Below are positions 58,301 through 64,000 of a stretch of 64,000 bases of DNA, one piece after another. This DNA is from Heterostelium album PN500 (taxonomy: Eukaryota; Evosea; Eumycetozoa; Acytosteliales; Acytosteliaceae): NCBI RefSeq assembly GCF_000004825.1, contig NW_008805104.1:1-64000 (forward strand). Reading direction: 5' to 3'. Position 1 is the stretch's first letter; each line of letters opens with the position of its first letter. The notes beneath the pieces were generated by a model. The model was given only the letters and a program-made list of their open reading frames with translations. It did not search any database and was not told the origin of the DNA. The translations under genes were made by a program, and so were the position numbers.

Positions 58301-61300
58301 GCTGTTGTGAATTATACTCGTAGAGATCTTCGATCGGGATGGAACGACGCTCCAATTGGTTCAAGATCTTTGGTGTGATTTCCTTGAATTGACGCAGTGG
58401 CGATTGCGATGCCCACATCTTGCGATCGACCATCTTACAGATGCCCAGAATCTTCTTGGCGACTTGTGCCCATCCTTTCTTTATGACAATCTCAAAGAGT
58501 GCACGACAGATTCTCGATGCCGACTGAGCAATGTAGAACATATCGACCATCAAAGCAAATCCTTCCAACTTCAAATTTGAGATGTAGGCTTGCAGGAGTA
58601 CGTTGATTTTGGCCGATGGCTCGTCGATGCTCTCCTTCACAGGAATGGGAACACGCTCCAACAGTTTCTCGAGTTCTGCCTTCTCACCGTCTCTGACGAC
58701 GACAGACTTGAACTCGGAGGAGAGTGAGAACAGTCGGAAGAATTCAATGTCCGACATGGTTGGTTTGAGATGCTCCTGATAGACAGACATCGAAGCGTTG
58801 GTGACATAGTAATGCGAAGCTACCTTACCGAGCTCAGTGGTTTGGAAGTGTCCGGACTTGCGATCGTATTTGATCAATGAATTCTTGTCGAGTTGGAGTG
58901 CCGCAGTGTGAATGAGGTCGAGACGACGCTGCTCCAATTCGGGATCCTCGGCAATTTCATCGTAGGATATCTCGTACAATGGCGGATTTCTAAGCATACA
59001 GATAAAGAGATAGGTATAGCCAAGCCATTGGACGGCATCGCGCACCGTTTGGATGGTGCCAAGCACGATCTCGGCATTGAGGTTGTCGGCCAACCTGCTG
59101 ATGAATTGACTCTCAATCGAGAGTTGAGTGTTGATCAACGACAGATAGAATTGCAGTTCATTCTGTGAGGTTACAATGATACCTTCTCCCTCGGTATCGA
59201 AAGGTGGACGACCGGCACGACCCAACATCTGTGTGACGTCGAGTGGACTCAACTCTGTCCATCCCTTCTCGGGGTTGTACACTTGCGTGCCTTTGATAAT
59301 GACAGTGTGTGCTGGAAGATTGACACCCCATGCCAGAGTGGCTGTGGAAATCAACACTTGAATATGGTTGTCGGCAAACAACTCTTCGACAAGCGTACGG
59401 TCCGACCTGGAGAGACCGGCATGATGTATACCAATACCATAGGGTAGCAAATCTTTCAAATCTGCACTCTTGGCAGTCTTCTCTGCTTCCTCCTTCAAGA
59501 TTTCAACGCTGTCCTTTCGCTTCAGTAGTTTTCCAATGATGTCGGCTTCGAGCGCGCGATCACGGATGTCACGACCAGTCTTGGCAGTCTCACGTCTCGA
59601 GTGTACGAATATCAAGATCTGATAGGTACCGGCACGTTCATTTACCTTTTTAAAAGTAATATCATTGAGTAGTTGCAACTGTTTGATACCACGATCAGAG
59701 ATACCAATGTACTGTTGTTCCAATGGAATTGGACGGTAGCTAGAATCGAAATAGAAAACACCCTCTGGTTTAACACGCAAAAACGTGGCAACATCCTCAT
59801 AGTTTGGCAAAGTAGCGGACAAACCAACCAATCTTACCATCTCCTGAGTGGATTCAATTGTTCTCAAAGTTCTTGCAACAATACACTCCAAAACAGGTCC
59901 TCTTTCATCGTGTAACAAATGAATCTAAAAAGATAGAAAAAAAACAAATGAGTTAGTCAATTGAAAGATATATCTATAAAGTGAGTTGATTTACTTACTT
60001 CATCAATAATAATTAAACGAACTAATTGAGTGTATGCACGTTCACCAGATTTACGAGTAATGATATCCCATTTCTCAGGAGTGGTGACAATGATTTGAGT
60101 CTCTGAAATTTGTTTGTTGGTGAGAGATTGATCACCTGTGAGTTCCTTTACGACAATGCCATACGATGCCAAACGATTGGAAAAGTTTGCTACCATCTCT
60201 TGTACCAGTGATTTCATGGGTGCTATATATACAATCTTGAAGGAGTCGAGGTCGATCACGCCTGTCTCTGGATCGATGTGCTTTCCGAGCTCATGGAGGA
60301 TGGTGAGCATGGCGACGTTGGTCTTACCGGCAGAGGTTGGTGCCGACAACAAGAGATTGTCACTCGATTTGAATGCCCATTCGTAGAGTCGCGATTGCAC
60401 ACGATTCAACTTGTCGAATCCCTTGAAGGGAACGCGTGCCCACTCTGGCAACTCCTTGATCTCGACGAGTCGTTCGTTACGATCGTCGAACGGTGTCACT
60501 TTGGCAGGCACGTGAATCTCTTCGTAACCCTTGTAGGTCTCACGTTTCGATCCCGCAGGAAATTGGAACTTTTTGTTGGTCATCAAGTGACCGCCCTGTT
60601 GAAACTTCAAACCCTCAAGATCCAATGTTCGCTTTGGTGTCTTTATATTGTCAGGCGAGATACCAGCCGTCTTTTTCTTTTGCTGCTGAGCATTGTTCTT
60701 CTTATCGACACCATTTCCATTGGAGTCCAATTTCATCGATGTTCCTTTCAATGTATTTAATAAACTGTATAATTCTGAATCCTGTGACATCTCATCTTCC
60801 AATTTCTTTCTTTCCTGGTCATTTTCTGACTTGGCTAATAAAGTACAATATAAAACTAAAAAATTAAAGTAATAATAATATTAGTAAACTTGGAATATAT
60901 ATAACATGTTAATATATATAAATACTACTTACTTGTTTTTCTATTCTTTAATAATAATTTAATAAAGTCGAATCTCTCAAAGTCAAACAATCCAACCAAG
61001 TCAGTTTCACATCTTCTCAAATCGTTTTGTCTGAGAATGTTTAATACTTGTTCCGCCAACTTTTGTGATTGTAAAGGATCCGATTCAAAGGTAGATATCT
61101 TTCTCTGTATCCAAAATGCATCGATATCCATTGGATTGAGTGAACCACTACTACTGCTACTACTACTGTTGTTTCCATTACTACTACTGTTATCTCTTTC
61201 GTTTGACTTTATCTCACCATTATTGTCATTTTCATTATCCTTATCAACACCACCAGTATTATTATCTTCATCTTGATCCTCATCATCTTCATCGATATCT

Positions 61301-62110
61301 TTAATTTCATAATCGGATTGATTGTCTTCATCTTCGTCTTCGTCAATGATTACAGCGACACCGTGTGGATCGTCGAGGTTGTCGTTACGCACGCCACTTG
61401 TGCCGGTCGCCTCTGCATAGTCGGTGATGGCGCGACTCAAATTGGTCAGCTCGGCAAAGCGCTCCTCGCTCATGCCTTTCAACAACTTGGTAATCTCTGT
61501 GCGTTTCTCGGGTGCACGCATCTTGTCGTTCTTCAAAATGGCGAGAATCTCATCGGTGGCACCTTTGACAATCTCCAGCGGCTGATCACCGATGTAGCCC
61601 TGAACAAAGCTGAGCAACTGCTCATAGACAATCTTGGTTTCTCTAGTCTTTGGTCTGTACAATCCTTCGTAGACATCGGTTGCACTCAAAATATTACTGG
61701 TTCCACGATGACTACCGCCGCTAGCGTGGTCATTTGAGTCGCCAGAAGCATCTCCGCCACGCGATCCACCTCTTTGTTTCTTCTGTACAACACCAGTGTC
61801 CACCACAACCTTATCGTTATTCTTTCGCTTCAACTGCTGATGTCTATCGAGTAACTCTGTCGGCTTTGAATAGCTGACTCTATCTCCCATTTGACCACCC
61901 AATTTACCCCATAGTGTTTCCGGTTCTCCTTTGGGTTCCCTTAAATCCCTTGGATTTCTCTCTGAATGTATAACAAGATTTGAATTCTATATTTAGATTA
62001 AAAACATCATTAGTATATTAGTTATGCTTATCATTAGTAATAATGTTTATATATTATATACTTACAGCTTTATATTCATATTGTTTATTTCTAGCTAATA
62101 CATCTGACAT
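55323..62110 (-). CDS. U5 snRNP helicase Brr2 / SNRNP200
   Basis: Four exons, 62110-62066, 61986-60933, 60834-59999 and 59924-55323, join in phase (2178 residues, family about 2130-2160). Brr2 is the Ski2-like helicase that unwinds U4/U6 during spliceosome activation. The N-terminus has NSNLVIHSERNPRDLREPKG and LWGKLGGQMGDRVSY, typical of Brr2. The first helicase cassette has APTSAGKT, DEIH (split DE/IH by the third intron), GLSATLPN and QMLGRAGRP, then a Sec63-like domain. The second cassette keeps APANSGKT and DELH, but motif III is ALSSP and motif VI is MIARSGQQGRD, as expected for the less active cassette. A second Sec63-like domain and an acidic end follow. An Asn/Ser/Asp-rich insert lies near residues 200-290. 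Confidence 0.97.
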
Positions 62111-62484
62111 GATTTTTAAAATAAATATGTAAAAACTATAAAAATAAAAAATCTAAATTTAAAACTAAATAAAAACAATAACTAATATTATATATATACA
62201 GTTAAATATATATGTATAATATCAGAATGTAATTATAATTAGAAAATTGATTGTTGAACTTTTAAAAAATTGTTTAGTTTTTCAAAAAATTAAAAAAATC
62301 GTTACATTTTGTTTGATTGACGAAATTTTTTGAAAAAGGAAAAAAAGAGATATTCGATTCATAATAGTAGAACTTCAATATACAATATATATATTTATAA
62401 GATAATTAATAATTATAATAATATGAACAATATAATAATATAATATTAAAATATAGAAAAAGAAAACAAAAACAAAAAGAAAGA
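62111..62484. promoter_or_regulatory. Divergent promoter of Brr2 and the RRM gene
   Basis: 374 bases of AT-rich DNA between two divergent starts. An A-rich leader (GAAAAAGAAAACAAAAACAA) stands directly before the ATG at 62485. No recognised site. Confidence 0.5.
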
Positions 62485-64000
62485 ATGGAAGGAAATTCAC
62501 ATGAAATGGATATGGATATTGATGATACACCTATCAATCAACAGCAATATTATCCGAATCACTCAACAGCTGTTGTACAACAACAACAGCAGCAGCAGCA
62601 GCCACCACCTCCACCACCTCCACCATCTTCACCTCCACCACCACCTCCACCTATTACATCATCGTCATCAACAGAAACACCTCCACCTCCACCACCTCCA
62701 CATCCACATACACATACACATCCATCTTTGAATACTACTACACACCAACCAACAACAGCACATCTAATACATCATCCATATTACACAGCATATCCACCAC
62801 CACCGACATCTCCCACTACCTATGGTAAATGTTAAAAACAAAAACAAAAACAAAAATAAAAATCTTAAAAATATTAACATTTTTGGTTATATATGCAAAT
62901 GCAAATGCAAAGATTATTATAAAAATCAACAACAACAACAACTTTTCTTTAGACAACAACAGCAACAACAGAATGTTGCAACTGCTTCGGTAAATGGTGG
63001 TGTGGTATTAGCTAATACCAATGCTGCTGCTGCTGTTGCTGCGAATACAACTACACAGTTGATTGTCACTCAAGAGGTTTCAAAGATCTGGGTTGGTAAT
63101 CTTCCGGTCGATGTCAGCGATGAAGAGATCAGAATCTACTTTTCACCGTATGGTAAGATCGAATCGATAAAGATAGACGGTCGATGTGCATTCATAAAGT
63201 ATACGGAGCACGACTTTGCTGACAACGCTATCAAAGCGACCAACGGAACCTACTTCAAAGGCAATCGTATTAAATGCAACTGGGCAAGCATCAAATCGTT
63301 TGCAAAGATGCCTGGGCTCATTGCAACTACGCCATTGCCAACACCGATTCCTCCACCTCCACCACCATCTCCACCTTTATCCTCAACGACAACATCAGCA
63401 ACAGCAACAGAGTCAACAACAACAACAACTTCAGTATCATCGACAACAACTACATCACCAACAGCAACAGCATCGACTTTAAATACTTTAAACACTTCAA
63501 ATAATACAACAACTTCACCAACAACAACAACAACAACAACAACAAGCTCACCTACAACTACAACAACATCTTCTAATAATAATATTACTTCAACATCAAT
63601 TCCTCCTCCTCCTCCACCACCTTCTTCTTCACCTCCATCAACTCATTCACAACAATTTAGCAATACAAATACAGTTACAACACCACCATCTTCATCACCA
63701 CCTGTAAGAAATAGTCATTTACCAACATCCTCACCACCAATGTCAAATATAGCGTCGTCCAACGGTAACATTAGTAGACCAATGTCATCGATCTACGATA
63801 ATCATCATCAACAACAACAACAACCATACTACTCATCATCCTATCACACTCATAATGATAATAATGATTATGAATCAAATGATGTAAGTAATATTATTAT
63901 AGTTTTTAAATAACACAAGTTACTAATAGTATTTGTTAATACTAAACTAGTTAATTTATAAGAAAAGTCAAACACTATCATATCCACCATTCGATCATAT
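62485..64000 (+). CDS. Single-RRM, proline-rich protein (5' part)
   Basis: Exon 1 is 62485-62824, exon 2 is 62913-63883, and a third exon seems to start at 63963 (KSQTLSYPPFDH) and leaves the window. The joins keep phase if the acceptor is GCAAAG at 62907-62912; the acceptor TTTAG at 62949-62953 would not. The head is Gln and Pro runs (QQQQQQQQPPPPPPPP) and a His/Thr stretch. The RRM is KIWVGNLPVDVSDEEIRIYF, then SPYGKIESIKIDGRCAFIKY, then NAIKATNGTYFKGNRIKCNW, with IWVGNL as RNP2 and GRCAFIKY as RNP1. It is close to the third RRM of TIA1/Pub1 or to splicing RRMs. Ser/Thr/Pro-rich sequence follows. Orthologue not assigned. Confidence 0.8.

Overview
The window looks like nuclear DNA of a dictyostelid social amoeba, probably not D. 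discoideum itself because many codons are G/C-ending. The evidence is very AT-rich spacers with long A and T tracts, short introns with GTAAGT or GTATGT donors, Asn/Gln/Thr/Ser homopolymer tracts in otherwise conserved eukaryotic proteins, and a Frizzled/Smoothened-like receptor of the amoebozoan type. I read it by eye. Exon joins were checked for phase, but no database search was possible.

Layout. 0-3.7 kb: a 3'-shortened amino-acid permease and small membrane-type ORFs. 3.7-9 kb: a LUC7-like U1 snRNP protein and a Frizzled-like receptor. 9.2-11.7 kb: two broken host genes; the second ends in a 43-bp perfect inverted repeat around a segment that seems flipped. 11.8-14.4 kb: three compact intact genes: a SLOG/DUF2493 protein with a C-terminal PIP-box-like motif, an Emi1/DUF3128 CHCH-like protein and RPAC2 (RNA polymerase I/III). 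14.4-19.4 kb: a relic-rich interval bounded by two copies of one gene junction (RPAC2 tail next to Tat-SF1 tail). It holds several broken fragments and one intact ORF of 41-residue TPR-like repeats. 19.4-31.3 kb: Tat-SF1/CUS2 homologue, a KANSL1-like PEHE protein and SPT6. 32.2 kb: an intronless, G/C-richer glutathione S-transferase of bacterial look. 33.5-47.7 kb: a six-exon protein of unknown function, NEMF/Rqc2, a CBS-domain protein, SmB and a large three-RRM protein. 47.7-54.7 kb: about 7 kb without a convincing gene, rich in GT/CA runs, upstream of the RRM gene. 54.7-64 kb: a 71-residue three-exon gene, the spliceosomal helicase Brr2/SNRNP200, and the 5' part of a single-RRM proline-rich protein that leaves the window.

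Several genes serve mRNA production: LUC7-like (U1), Tat-SF1 (U2), SmB (all Sm snRNPs), Brr2 (U5), SPT6 and KANSL1-like (chromatin and elongation). NEMF acts in ribosome-associated quality control and RPAC2 in Pol I/III. They are housekeeping genes, mostly in divergent or convergent pairs, and I see no sign of an operon. The most interesting parts are the two inverted-segment relics, the duplicated RPAC2/Tat-SF1 junction with what lies inside it, the SLOG-PIP protein and the 7-kb upstream region of the RRM gene.
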